Source: Methylobacterium dankookense (GTDB lineage: Bacteria; Pseudomonadota; Alphaproteobacteria; Rhizobiales; Beijerinckiaceae). From it: a stretch of DNA of 47,075 bases. Positions 7,649-16,439 of this stretch are shown here, piece after piece. The stretch lies in contig NZ_CABFVH010000044.1 of assembly GCF_902141855.1 (NCBI RefSeq), forward strand, positions 1-47,075, in the 5' to 3' direction. The position numbers and the translations under genes were made by a program. Below the pieces are notes generated by a model. That model worked only from the letters and a program-made list of their open reading frames with translations. It searched no databases and was not told the DNA's origin. The number at the start of each line of letters is the position of its first letter. The first letter of the stretch is position 1.

Positions 7649-7705
7649 TCGGCGGCCCGACTCTTGCTGCCGCCCTCCGAAACCCACGCCCGCGAGGAAC
7701 CTGCC

Positions 7706-10369
7706 ATGACCGCGCACGTGCCCGAGCAGACCGTCCGCACCACCTGCCCCTATTGCGGGGTCGGCTGCGGCGTGCTCGCCACGCCGGACGGCCAGGGCGG
7801 CGCCGGGATCGCGGGCGATCCGCAGCATCCGGCCAATCTCGGCCGGCTCTGCTCGAAAGGCTCGGCACTCGGCGAGACGCTCTCGCTGGAGAACCGCCTG
7901 CTCCATCCGCAGGTCGACGGCGTGCGCCAGAGCTGGGAATCGGCGCTCGGCACCGTCGCCGGGGGCCTGCGCAAGGTCGCCGAGAACCACGGGCCGGAGG
8001 CGATCGCCTTCTACCTCTCGGGCCAGCTGCTGACCGAGGATTACTACGTCGCCAACAAGCTCGCGAAGGGCTTCATCGGCACGCCGCACGTCGACACCAA
8101 TTCCCGCCTCTGCATGTCCTCGGCGGTGGCCGCCCACCGCCGCGCCTTCGGCTCGGACACGGTGCCGGGCTGCTACGAGGACCTCGACGAGGCCGACCTC
8201 ATCGTGCTCACCGGCTCGAACGCCGCCTGGTGCCACCCGATCCTGTTCCGCCGCATGGTCGATGCGCGGGCGCGGCGCGGCACCAAGCTCGTGGTGATCG
8301 ACCCGCGCAAAACCCAGACGGGCGAGGAGGCCGATCTCCATCTCGGCATCCGCCCCGGCAGCGACACCGCCCTGTTCTCGGGGCTCCTCGTCCACCTCGC
8401 CGACGCCAACGCCCTCGATGCCCGTTACGTCGCCGAGCACACCGCCGGCTTCGAGGCGGCGATCGACCGCGCCCGCCTGATCGTGCCCGACCGCGCGGCG
8501 GTCTCTCGCCTCACCGGGCTGAGCGAGGCCGAGATCGGCGCCTTCTACGACCTGTTCACCCGGACGCAGCGCGTCGTCACCGCCTTCTCGATGGGCGTGA
8601 ACCAGTCGGCGCAGGGCACCGACAAGGGCAACGCGATCATCAACTGCCACCTCGCCACGGGGCGGATCGGCCGGCCCGGCATGGGCCCGTTCTCGCTCAC
8701 CGGCCAGCCCAACGCCATGGGCGGGCGCGAGGTCGGGGGGCTCGCCAACATGCTCGCCGCCCACATGCATTTCGCGCCCGAGGAGGTGGACCGCGTCCGC
8801 CGCTTCTGGAGCGCGCCCAACATCATCACCGGCGAGGGCATGAAGGCGGTCGCCCTGTTCGAGGCGATCCAGCGCGGCAAGATCAAGGCGCTCTGGGTGA
8901 TGGGCACCAACCCGCTCGTCTCGATGCCGCGCGCCGACATGATCAAGGAGGCGATCGCGAAGCTCGACCTCTACGTCGTCTCCGAGGTGATGGCGGATTC
9001 CGACACCGCCCGCGCCACCGGGCGGCGGACCGTCCTGCTGCCGGCCCTCGCCTGGGGCGAGAAGGACGGCACGGTGACGAATTCCGAGCGGCGCATCTCG
9101 CGCCAGCGCCGCTTCCTCAAGGCGCCGGGCGAGGCGCGGCCGGACTGGGCGGTGCTGGCCGATGTCGGCCGCCGCCTCGGGCACGGGCACGCCTTCAGCT
9201 TCACCAGCGCCGCGGCGGTGTTCCGTCAGCATGCGAGCCTGTCGGCCTTCGAGAACAACGGCACGCGCGACTTCGACCTCGGCGCGCTCGCCGACATCAG
9301 CGACGCGGCCTACGAGACAAACGCCCCCGTGCAATGGCCGCTGCCGAAGCGCGGCGGCAGCAAGGCCCGCCTCTTCGCAGACGGCCGCTTCTACACCTTC
9401 GACCGGCGCGCCCGCTTCGTGGCGGTGCAGGCCCCGGCGCTGGCGCAGGCGGTGAGCCCGGAGCGCCCCCTCGTGCTCAATACCGGCCGCGTGCGCGACC
9501 ACTGGCACACCATGACGCGCACGGGGAAGAGCCACCGCCTCTCGGCCCATCGCGCCGTGCCCTTCGTGGAGGTGCATCCGGACGACGCCGCCCGCTTCGG
9601 CCTGACCGATGGCGGCCTCGCCGCGGTCTCCACCGAGCACGGCTCGGCGGAGCTGGAGGTGATGCTGACCGCGGGCGTCGCCCCGGGCTCCCTGTTCATG
9701 CCGATGCACTGGAGCGACGCCACCGCCTCCAAGGCCCGCGTCGGCGCCCTCGTGCGCGGCATACCCGATCCCGTCTCCGGCCAGCCCGAGCTGAAGGCGA
9801 CCCCGGCCGCGGTCGCCGCCGTCGCCTATCGCGCCCGCGGCTACCTGCTCAGCCGCGCGATGGTGGCGAGCCCCCCCGGCTGGTGGTGGGCGCGCGCCGC
9901 GGTCGCGGGCGGCTGGGGCCTCCACTTCGCCACGCAGGAGGGCTCGCGCGAGGTCGCGCTGCTGATGCGCGGCCTGTTCCAGGGCTGCGAGCTCGCCGAA
10001 TATGCCGACCATGCCCGCGGCCGCTACCGCTGCGCGGTCTATGACGGCAGCCGCCTCGTCGCCTGCCTCGCCTACGCCCCCGGCGAGGCCCGGCCCGACT
10101 GGGAGGCGGCCAAGGCGCTGTTCGCCCTCGACGCGCCGGAGACGCCCGAGCGCCGGGCGCTCCTCTCGGGGCGCACCGCAGCCGCCACGGGGCCCGTGGT
10201 CTGCGCCTGCCACGGCGTCGGCCTCGACGTGATCAACGCCGCCATCGCCGGGGGCGCGCACAGCGTCGAGGCGGTGGGCGCGGCCTGCAAGGCCGGCACG
10301 AATTGCGGCTCGTGCATCCCCGAGATCCGCAAGCTGCTCCCCGACGCGCTTGCGCGCTCGGCCGCCTGA
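7706..10369 (+). CDS. nasA: Assimilatory nitrate reductase, molybdopterin catalytic subunit
   Basis: 887 aa from the ATG at 7706. N-terminal 4Fe-4S site C14-x2-C17-x3-C21...C49 (CPYCGVGC...LCSKG), then the molybdopterin oxidoreductase domain (YLSGQLLTEDYYVANKLAKG, HVDTNSRLCMSSA, a NAS-type GVNQSAQGTDKGNAI segment). A molybdopterin dinucleotide-binding domain follows (NTGRVRDHWHTMTRTG). A C-terminal BFD-like 2Fe-2S domain has C833-x-C835 and C867-x2-C870. This architecture is that of the NAD(P)H- or flavoprotein-linked NasA of proteobacteria. It reduces nitrate to nitrite in the cytoplasm; no Tat signal is seen. Same strand as nirA, with siroheme synthase following after 21 nt. Confidence 0.95.
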   Translation: MTAHVPEQTVRTTCPYCGVGCGVLATPDGQGGAGIAGDPQHPANLGRLCSKGSALGETLSLENRLLHPQVDGVRQSWESALGTVAGGLRKVAENHGPEAIAFYLSGQLLTEDYYVANKLAKGFIGTPHVDTNSRLCMSSAVAAHRRAFGSDTVPGCYEDLDEADLIVLTGSNAAWCHPILFRRMVDARARRGTKLVVIDPRKTQTGEEADLHLGIRPGSDTALFSGLLVHLADANALDARYVAEHTAGFEAAIDRARLIVPDRAAVSRLTGLSEAEIGAFYDLFTRTQRVVTAFSMGVNQSAQGTDKGNAIINCHLATGRIGRPGMGPFSLTGQPNAMGGREVGGLANMLAAHMHFAPEEVDRVRRFWSAPNIITGEGMKAVALFEAIQRGKIKALWVMGTNPLVSMPRADMIKEAIAKLDLYVVSEVMADSDTARATGRRTVLLPALAWGEKDGTVTNSERRISRQRRFLKAPGEARPDWAVLADVGRRLGHGHAFSFTSAAAVFRQHASLSAFENNGTRDFDLGALADISDAAYETNAPVQWPLPKRGGSKARLFADGRFYTFDRRARFVAVQAPALAQAVSPERPLVLNTGRVRDHWHTMTRTGKSHRLSAHRAVPFVEVHPDDAARFGLTDGGLAAVSTEHGSAELEVMLTAGVAPGSLFMPMHWSDATASKARVGALVRGIPDPVSGQPELKATPAAVAAVAYRARGYLLSRAMVASPPGWWWARAAVAGGWGLHFATQEGSREVALLMRGLFQGCELAEYADHARGRYRCAVYDGSRLVACLAYAPGEARPDWEAAKALFALDAPETPERRALLSGRTAAATGPVVCACHGVGLDVINAAIAGGAHSVEAVGAACKAGTNCGSCIPEIRKLLPDALARSAA

Positions 10370-10390
10370 CCGCACTTTGGACGGATTCCC

Positions 10391-11863
10391 GTGTCGAAGC
10401 CCATCCTCATGCGTAGCCCCCGTGAACCCCGCGAGACCAAGGCCGGCCTGGAGCCGCTGGCGGTGCTCCCCGTCTTCGTGCCGCTCCACGGCAAGCGCGC
10501 CGTGCTGGCCGGCTCCGGCGGCGGCGCGCCCTGGAAGGTGAAGCTGCTGGCCGCAGCCGGCGCCGCGGTCGACGTCTATGCGGAGGCGCCGAGCGAGGAG
10601 CTGCGCGCGGTGCCGGCCGAGATCGTCTCGGGCCGCGTCACGCTCCACGAGCGGGCCTGGATTCCGGACGACCTCGCCGGCGCGGCCTTCGCCATCGGCG
10701 CCATGGAGGACGAGGCCGATTGCGTCGCCTTCGTCGCCGCGGCGCGGGCGGCCGGCGCCATCGTCAACGCGGTCGACCGGCCGCATCTCTGCGACGTGAA
10801 GTTCGGCGCCATCGTCAACCGCTCGCCGCTGGTGGTCGGCATCTCGACGGAGGGTGCCGCCCCGGTCTTCGGCCAGACCGTGCGCGCCCGCATCGAGGCG
10901 ATGCTGCCGCGCGGGTTCAGCCACTGGGTCGCCGCCGCCCGCGACTGGCGCGAGCAGGTCACCGCCCGCTTCCACGGCTTCGCGGACCGCCGCTTCTTCT
11001 GGGAGCGCTTCACCGAGCGCGCCTTCGCCGAGCCCGACCGCACTCCGGCCGAATCCGACCTCGCCGAGCTCCTCGGCGACACCGAGGCCGCGCCAAAGGG
11101 CGGGGCGGTGACCCTCGTCGGCGCCGGGCCTGGCGATGCCGAGCTGCTGACGCTGAAGGCCCTCAGGGCGCTCCGCAACGCCGACGTGATCCTCTACGAC
11201 GACCTCGTGGCGCCCGCGATCCTCGACTACGCCCGGCGCGAGGCCCGCACCATGCTGGTCGGCAAGACCGGGCACGGCCCCTCCTGCCGCCAGGACGACA
11301 TCAACGCGCTGATGGTGCAGCTCGCCCGCTCCGGCAAGCAGGTGGTGCGGCTCAAATCCGGCGACCCCCTGGTCTTCGGCCGGGCCGGCGAGGAGATCGA
11401 GGCCTGCCGCGCCGCCGGCATCCCGGTGAATGTGGTGCCCGGGGTGAGCGCGGCGCAGGGCGCGGCGGCTACCCTCGGCGTCTCGCTGACCCATCGCGAC
11501 GCGGCCCGCCGCCTGCAATTCGTCACCGGCCACGACCGCCGCGGGCAATTGCCCGAGGACATCAACTGGGGCGCGCTTGCCGATCCGAGCGTCACCACCG
11601 TGGTCTACATGCCCAAGCGCACGCTGCGCGCCCTGCTGGAGCGCGCGGTCGCCGAAGGGCTCGCGCCCGCGACCCCGGCCCTCGTCGTGTTCAACGCCAC
11701 ACGGCCGAACCAGGCGAGCGTGCGCGGCACGGCCACCGACCTCGCCGACCGGATCGAGGCCTCCGGCCTCGAGGGCCCGGCGATCCTGATGGTGGGCGAG
11801 GCCCTGTCCGAGACCCGCGCCGCGGCGCTCGCCGCGGAGGCGGTGGAGAAGGTGGCGGTCTGA
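10391..11863 (+). CDS. cysG: Siroheme synthase CysG-like (dehydrogenase/ferrochelatase + SUMT)
   Basis: 490 aa, GTG start at 10391; an in-frame ATG lies six codons later. Residues about 20-210 form the precorrin-2 dehydrogenase/sirohydrochlorin ferrochelatase part (HGKRAVLAGSGGGAPWKVKL; the later ISTEGAAPVFGQTVR segment). Residues about 235-485 form the uroporphyrinogen-III C-methyltransferase, with VTLVGAGPGDAELLTLKAL, VRLKSGDPLVFGRAGEE, VVPGVSAAQGAAATLG and LTHRD signatures. It makes siroheme from uroporphyrinogen III. Placement directly after nasA fits the siroheme need of NirA. Confidence 0.93.
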   Translation: MSKPILMRSPREPRETKAGLEPLAVLPVFVPLHGKRAVLAGSGGGAPWKVKLLAAAGAAVDVYAEAPSEELRAVPAEIVSGRVTLHERAWIPDDLAGAAFAIGAMEDEADCVAFVAAARAAGAIVNAVDRPHLCDVKFGAIVNRSPLVVGISTEGAAPVFGQTVRARIEAMLPRGFSHWVAAARDWREQVTARFHGFADRRFFWERFTERAFAEPDRTPAESDLAELLGDTEAAPKGGAVTLVGAGPGDAELLTLKALRALRNADVILYDDLVAPAILDYARREARTMLVGKTGHGPSCRQDDINALMVQLARSGKQVVRLKSGDPLVFGRAGEEIEACRAAGIPVNVVPGVSAAQGAAATLGVSLTHRDAARRLQFVTGHDRRGQLPEDINWGALADPSVTTVVYMPKRTLRALLERAVAEGLAPATPALVVFNATRPNQASVRGTATDLADRIEASGLEGPAILMVGEALSETRAAALAAEAVEKVAV

Positions 11864-12041
11864 CCGCGTTTGAGGTTGATCGGAGCGATCCGCGGATCCC
11901 CGCTCCCCGCCCAGCGGGGAGAGGAAGTCTCCTGCGGATCAGAGTGATCTGCTCCACCCGCAAGCCACCGGCGACCCCATGCCGGCTTGCCTCGCGCGCC
12001 GCCCCGTGCTGTTCCGGCGGGCCCGTGGAGTTCCAGGCCGT

Positions 12042-12635
12042 ATGTCCCCCACCATCCGCCGCGCCCTCGTCCCGCTCCTCGCCTTCGTGCTCGGCCTCGT
12101 CGGGCTGGCGGGAGCCGCGGTCTACGCCTTCCTGCCCGACCGCGCGCCGCAGGCCACCGCCAGCGTCGGCGGCCCGTTCAGCCTCGTGGATCAGGACGGC
12201 AAGGCGGTCACCGAGAAGGAGTTCGCGGGCGCGCCCCACCTCGTCTTCTTCGGCTTCACCCATTGTCCCGACGTCTGCCCGACGACCCTGCAGCAGGTCT
12301 CTGACGTGCTCGTCGCGCTCGGCCCCAAGGGGAAGGCGATGCGCGTCGCCTTCATCACGGTCGATCCGGAGCGCGACCGGCCGCAGGATCTGAAGACCTA
12401 CCTGTCGAGCTTCGATCCGCGCATCACCGGCCTGACCGGCAGCTCCGAGCAGGTCGCCGCGGCGGTGAAGGGCTACCGCGCCTATGCCCGCAAGGTGCCC
12501 GCCAAGGAGGGCGACTACACGATGGAGCACACCGCGCTCGTCTACGTGATGGATGCGCGGAACCGCTTCATCGGCGCGCTCAACCTCGCGCGCCCGGCCG
12601 ATGAGACCGCGGCGGAGCTGGCCAAGCGGATCTGA
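12042..12635 (+). CDS. SCO1/SenC/PrrC family copper chaperone-like protein
   Basis: 197 aa from the ATG at 12042. Residues about 6-32 are a membrane anchor (LVPLLAFVLGLVGLAGAAVY). The thioredoxin-like domain carries the copper site C75-P-D-V-C79 (FGFTHCPDVCPTTL) and the distal H163 (YTMEHTALVYV), all three ligands intact. Such proteins assemble the CuA centre of cytochrome c oxidase or act as thiol-disulfide factors at the outer face of the membrane. It stands alone on this strand; its last 94 nt overlap the 3' end of the opposite-strand glycosyltransferase gene. Confidence 0.93.
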   Translation: MSPTIRRALVPLLAFVLGLVGLAGAAVYAFLPDRAPQATASVGGPFSLVDQDGKAVTEKEFAGAPHLVFFGFTHCPDVCPTTLQQVSDVLVALGPKGKAMRVAFITVDPERDRPQDLKTYLSSFDPRITGLTGSSEQVAAAVKGYRAYARKVPAKEGDYTMEHTALVYVMDARNRFIGALNLARPADETAAELAKRI

Positions 12636-14575
12636 CCGGGACGGAGGCGGAGCCGCCCGCTGCGGGAGCTGCGCGCCAGCCCGTGCTCGGTCTTGTTCCA
12701 GCGGTTCGGGGCCCGGACGAGCTCGAACAGGGCGAGCCAGGCCGCGAGGCTGACGAGGCAGAAATAGACCGGCAGCACAGGCACGAACCAGGCAAGGTCG
12801 CGCCAGCCGCGCCGCGCGCAGCCGAGCGCCGCCGGCAGGGTGAGAACGACGAGCCCGGCCCCGAACAGGGTGAGCGCGAGCCCGGTCGGCAGGTTCTCCC
12901 AGAAGGCGGGCGAGGGCGGGGCCGCGCGCAGCAGGAAGTCGCGCACCGCCAGGGCGAGGCAGGGAGGGTAGAGCAGGGCGGAGAGCGCGGTGCCCGGCAC
13001 CAGGGCGAGCGCGCACAGGGCGCGCAGGGGCCCGAGCCGGCGAAGGGTCGCGATCGGGCGGCGGCCATGGGTCAGGCTCGTCTGCATGAAGCCCTTGATC
13101 CAGCGCACGCGCTGGCGCAGCCACGCCCGCCACAGGACGGGCGCCTCCTCCACCGTCCCGCTCGGCAGGTCGCCGACCTCGTAGCCCGCCAGGGCGAGGC
13201 GGATGCCGAGATCGGCATCCTCGGTGACGTTCCAGGCGTCCCAGCCGTGCAGGTCGCGCAGCACCTGGGTGCGGATATGCGTGGAGGTGCCGCCCAGCGG
13301 CATCGGCAGGCGCCAGCGGGCGAGCGCCGGGTTCAGCACTCCGAACAGCCCGGCATATTCCAGCGTGAAGCAGCGCGCGGCCCAGGAATCCTCCGGGTTG
13401 TCGACGAGGAGCCGGCCCTGCAGCGCAGCGACCCCGGCGGGCGCACGGGCGAAGCGCGCGGCGGCCTCGCGCAATTGCCCCGGCTCGGGCACGTCCTCCG
13501 CGTCGTAGACCACGAGCAAGCTGCCGCGGGCGAGGGGCAGCGCGACGTTGAGGGCCCGCGGCTTGGTCCGCGGCTCTCCCGGCGGCGCCGTCAGCACCTC
13601 GAAACGGGCGGGAAAGGGGATCCGCGCCAGCGTCGCCGCGGTCTCGCAATCATCGGCCTCGACGATGAACTTGATGTCGAGCTTGGCCGCCGGGTAGTCG
13701 AGGCGGGCGAGCGCGGTGGCGATCCGGTCGGCCACCGCCGCCTCGCGGTAGAGGGCGACGAGCACCGTATAGGTCGGCAGGTCGCGCTCGGGCAGCGGCG
13801 GAACCTCCGGGGCGGGTTCGCCCGAGAAGAGCGCCGCGATCCGGAAACCCGTCATCGCCAGGAGGAAAACCTGCGCCAGCACCGTCGCGGCGAAGGCGAG
13901 GGCAGGGGGCAGCGCGGCGAACAGGCAGAGCAGCGTGAACAGGACGAGGCCGAGGATCAGGAGCGGGCGGTTCGCGGGCTCCCGCCCGAAGGCCCATTCC
14001 GGCGCCCGCCTCTCCAGGGTGTCGGCGGCATAGGCCGCGATCTCGGGGCCGCGCGCCGCGAACACCGCCTCGCGCAGGCGCGTCGGCGTGGTGATGGCCG
14101 GCCCGCCCCGCGTGACCGCACCGGCCAGAAGCTCGGCGATCTGGCGGCCGCGCGGTGCCATCACGCAGGGCGCCGCGGCACCGGTCACCAGCGGCGCCAG
14201 TCCGGCGGTCAGGCTGTCGGGGAAGCGCAGGCCCGGACCGAAGGGGATCGGCCCGTCGAGGAAGGGGGCGCCGAGGGCACGGGCGAGCGCCCTGTAATAG
14301 GGCTCCTCGGCCATCAGCCCGGCATGGAGCAGGGCGGTCGCGGCGTCGGTGCCCGCCGCCCGGGCCAGGGCGGCGGCCCGGGCGAGGAGCGCCGCCGGCA
14401 CGCCCTCGCGCAGGAGGAAGGCGATCTCGGCCGGCAGCGCATCGGCCTCCGGATCGGACCGGAACGGCAGGAACGACAGCGGAGCGCTCCCGTCTGCGCC
14501 CGAACGTGCTAGAAGACGGCACGGGCGCCGCCACCGTCTCCACGCCAGCGGATACCGATACTGTTCTCGCGTCAA
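12542..14575 (-). CDS. Membrane glycosyltransferase family 2 with GspE/MshE-N-like N-terminus
   Basis: Up to 677 aa from a TTG at 14575; the true start is uncertain. Residues about 55-130 (including LLHAGLMAEEPYYRALA and LGAPFLDG) resemble the N-terminal domain of type II secretion ATPases, often found fused to such transferases. Two membrane helices lie near residues 200-245. A GT-A domain follows with YTVLVALYREAAV, DxD-type YDAED (near 357), TEDADLG (near 455) and Q/RxxRW as RQRVRW (near 488), the set of processive beta-glycosyltransferases. Several helices follow at the C-terminus. It probably builds a surface polysaccharide; the sugar is unknown. Convergent with, and overlapping, the SCO gene. 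Confidence 0.85.
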   Translation of the reverse strand: MTREQYRYPLAWRRWRRPCRLLARSGADGSAPLSFLPFRSDPEADALPAEIAFLLREGVPAALLARAAALARAAGTDAATALLHAGLMAEEPYYRALARALGAPFLDGPIPFGPGLRFPDSLTAGLAPLVTGAAAPCVMAPRGRQIAELLAGAVTRGGPAITTPTRLREAVFAARGPEIAAYAADTLERRAPEWAFGREPANRPLLILGLVLFTLLCLFAALPPALAFAATVLAQVFLLAMTGFRIAALFSGEPAPEVPPLPERDLPTYTVLVALYREAAVADRIATALARLDYPAAKLDIKFIVEADDCETAATLARIPFPARFEVLTAPPGEPRTKPRALNVALPLARGSLLVVYDAEDVPEPGQLREAAARFARAPAGVAALQGRLLVDNPEDSWAARCFTLEYAGLFGVLNPALARWRLPMPLGGTSTHIRTQVLRDLHGWDAWNVTEDADLGIRLALAGYEVGDLPSGTVEEAPVLWRAWLRQRVRWIKGFMQTSLTHGRRPIATLRRLGPLRALCALALVPGTALSALLYPPCLALAVRDFLLRAAPPSPAFWENLPTGLALTLFGAGLVVLTLPAALGCARRGWRDLAWFVPVLPVYFCLVSLAAWLALFELVRAPNRWNKTEHGLARSSRSGRLRLRPGQIRLASSAAVSSAGRARLSAPMKRFRASIT

Positions 14576-14587
14576 GATCCGCCGGGC

Positions 14588-15445
14588 ATGACTTCAACCA
14601 GCAGATTCCTCATCGCGGCTCTGCTGCTCTTCGCCGGCTCATCCCAAATGGTTCGGGCCGAACCACCGGCAGTTGCATCCGTTCGTATTCCGAACTTCTG
14701 GAACCCGCGCGCCCGCGGCGAGCGGGTGGAGGCGCCCCAGACCGGCCGCGCCGTCCGCTTCCTCACCGACGACGAGTTCCCGCCGCTGCATTTCGCGGGG
14801 CCGGACGGCAACCCGACCGGCTTCTCGGTGGAGCTCGCCCGCGCCGTCTGCGAGCGGCTCGCCATCGCCTGCACGGTGCAGGCCCGCCGCTTCGACACCC
14901 TGCTCGACGCGCTCGCCCAGCAGCAGGGCGACGTGGTCGCCGCCGCGATCCCGCTGACCCCGGCCCTGCGCCAGAAGTTCCTGGCGACGCGCCCTTATTT
15001 CCGCTGGCCGGCCCGCTTCGCCGCCCGCAGCGACCGCGGCCTGCCCGAGCCCTCGGTCGCCGCCCTCGCCGGCAAGACGGTGGGCGTCGTGGCGGGCAGC
15101 GCGCACGCGGCCTACCTCAAGGCCGTCTTCCCGAAGGCCGTGGCCAAGGAATTCACGGACGTCGCCGCCGCCGAGGGCGCGCTCAAGCGGGGCGAGACCG
15201 ACTACCTGTTCGCGGACGGGCTGAACCTCGCCCTCTGGGTTGGCGGCGCCGAATCGGGCCAGTGCTGCGCGATGACCGGCGGCGACTACCTGGAGAACCG
15301 CTATTTCGGCGAGGGCATCGGCTTCGTCACCAGGCCGGAGGACGCCGCCCTCTCGCGCGCCCTCGACGACGCCCTGCAGCGGGTCTGGGACGACGGAAAA
15401 TATGCGGAGCTGTACCTGCGGTTCTTTCCGGTCAGCCCGTTCTGA
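14588..15445 (+). CDS. Periplasmic solute-binding protein (SBP_bac_3-like)
   Basis: 285 aa. N-terminal signal peptide (FLIAALLLFAGSSQMVRA, cleavage after about residue 24). The family-3 binding fold then follows: VRFLTDDEFPPLHFAGPDG, TGFSVELARAVCERL, LDALAQQQGDVVAAAI and the second-lobe LAGKTVGVVAGSAHAAYLK. Such proteins bind amino acids or related small molecules for an ABC importer, but no permease or ATPase gene is adjacent, so it may work with distant partners. In methylotrophs, proteins of this class also occur beside quinoprotein dehydrogenases; no such gene is present here. Confidence 0.85.
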   Translation: MTSTSRFLIAALLLFAGSSQMVRAEPPAVASVRIPNFWNPRARGERVEAPQTGRAVRFLTDDEFPPLHFAGPDGNPTGFSVELARAVCERLAIACTVQARRFDTLLDALAQQQGDVVAAAIPLTPALRQKFLATRPYFRWPARFAARSDRGLPEPSVAALAGKTVGVVAGSAHAAYLKAVFPKAVAKEFTDVAAAEGALKRGETDYLFADGLNLALWVGGAESGQCCAMTGGDYLENRYFGEGIGFVTRPEDAALSRALDDALQRVWDDGKYAELYLRFFPVSPF

Positions 15446-15521
15446 GGCGCGCGGATTGCGGTAGATAGGTGAGTGCTCCGTCGCAGGCCTCTATGCGACG
15501 GCGTGCCGGTGCGGGCGGGCC

Positions 15522-15878
15522 ATGACGCTGCTGACGGATATCATCACCGCGCGGACGAAGGATCGCCACCAGCGCGCGGAGCGGTGCGCCGCGCGCATCC
15601 TAGACCAGCTCGGGGCCCTGGACATCGACGCCTCGGTGATCGGCTCCCTCGCCACGGGTCGTTTCGGACTGCACTCGGACATCGACATCCTGATCCGCAG
15701 CCCGGTCGATCCTAGCGGGCGCGCGGCGGTCGAGCGCACCGTCGCCGGCATCCTGCGCGGCACCAGCCTTCCCTACGACCTGATCTTCGCCAGCGATCTC
15801 ACGCCGGCCCAGCGAGAGGTGTTCGAGCATGATCTCGTCATCGCATCCGGCCTTCGCGAAGCTCGGGCCGAAGCTTGA
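15522..15878 (+). CDS. MntA-type minimal nucleotidyltransferase (antitoxin)
   Basis: 118 aa. The nucleotidyltransferase motif is intact: G41-S42-x10-D53-x-D55 (GSLATGRFGLHSDIDIL), with a further acidic strand later (YDLIFASD). MntA proteins AMPylate and silence HepT-type RNases. The next gene overlaps its 3' end by 50 nt and encodes a HEPN-like protein, so the two form a typical MNT-HEPN toxin-antitoxin pair, antitoxin first. Confidence 0.82.
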   Translation: MTLLTDIITARTKDRHQRAERCAARILDQLGALDIDASVIGSLATGRFGLHSDIDILIRSPVDPSGRAAVERTVAGILRGTSLPYDLIFASDLTPAQREVFEHDLVIASGLREARAEA

Positions 15879-16329
15879 GCGCGCCCAGCGCGAGCTCGAC
15901 AACCTCGATCGGTTCCTCGCCCAGTACGACGTGTTTCCACCCGAGACGATCAACGTCTGGGGGCGCATGACGGCGACGGCCGCCGCCATCCACAACGTCT
16001 ATAACGGGATCGAGGACGTCCTCCTGAGCCTCGCCAAGGACATCGACGGGTCCGTGCCGACGGGCGAGACGTCGCATCAGGACCTGCTCGACCAGATGCG
16101 CGCCGCACTCGTCGGCCTGCGACCCGCGCTTCTCGATGACGCGCTCTATGCCGCACTAACTGAACTCAAGGGCTTCAGGCACCGGGTCCGCCATCGCTAC
16201 GGCTTCGATCTCGATCCGACCAAGACGGACGAAAGCCTCGCCCGCATGCGCACAACCTTCCCCGCGATCGTCGAGGCCGTCCGCCACTTGGAGCGGACAG
16301 TGAACGCACCGGACGACGGGTTCGCGTGA
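15829..16329 (+). CDS. HepT-like HEPN-domain RNase toxin
   Basis: 166 aa, mainly helical. The HepT active-site motif R-x4-H-x-Y is present as R117-x4-H122-x-Y124 (FRHRVRHRYG). The preceding AAAIHNVYNGIEDVLLSLA segment is typical of HEPN/DUF86-like folds. Known relatives cleave tRNA or mRNA and are neutralised by the AMPylating partner. The start lies inside mntA in another frame, giving coupled translation. An alternative reading as a nucleotidyltransferase-associated substrate-binding subunit cannot be excluded. Confidence 0.8.
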   Translation: MISSSHPAFAKLGPKLERAQRELDNLDRFLAQYDVFPPETINVWGRMTATAAAIHNVYNGIEDVLLSLAKDIDGSVPTGETSHQDLLDQMRAALVGLRPALLDDALYAALTELKGFRHRVRHRYGFDLDPTKTDESLARMRTTFPAIVEAVRHLERTVNAPDDGFA

Positions 16330-16354
16330 CGACGCGATGCCGCCCACCCTCGCG

Positions 16355-16383
16355 TTGACCCTCCCGGCCGCTCTCCATAGTTA
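16355..16383 (+). promoter_or_regulatory. Sigma-70-type promoter of lysK
   Basis: TTGACC at 16355-16360, 17-bp spacer, TAGTTA at 16378-16383. Predicted start near 16390, about 50 nt before the lysK ATG. The -35 is a 5/6 match and the -10 is weaker, common in GC-rich alphaproteobacteria. Confidence 0.5.
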
Positions 16384-16439
16384 GGGACGCTTCGAGAACC
16401 GACAGGCGACCTCCGTCGCCGGATTTCCAGCGTGCCGCC

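Noticed and set aside
7508..11548. Open frame of 1346 codons on the minus strand across nasA and cysG
   Set aside because: Composition is that of an antisense shadow in GC-rich DNA (Arg/Gly/Ala/His-rich, no domain), and the plus strand carries well-recognised genes over the same bases.
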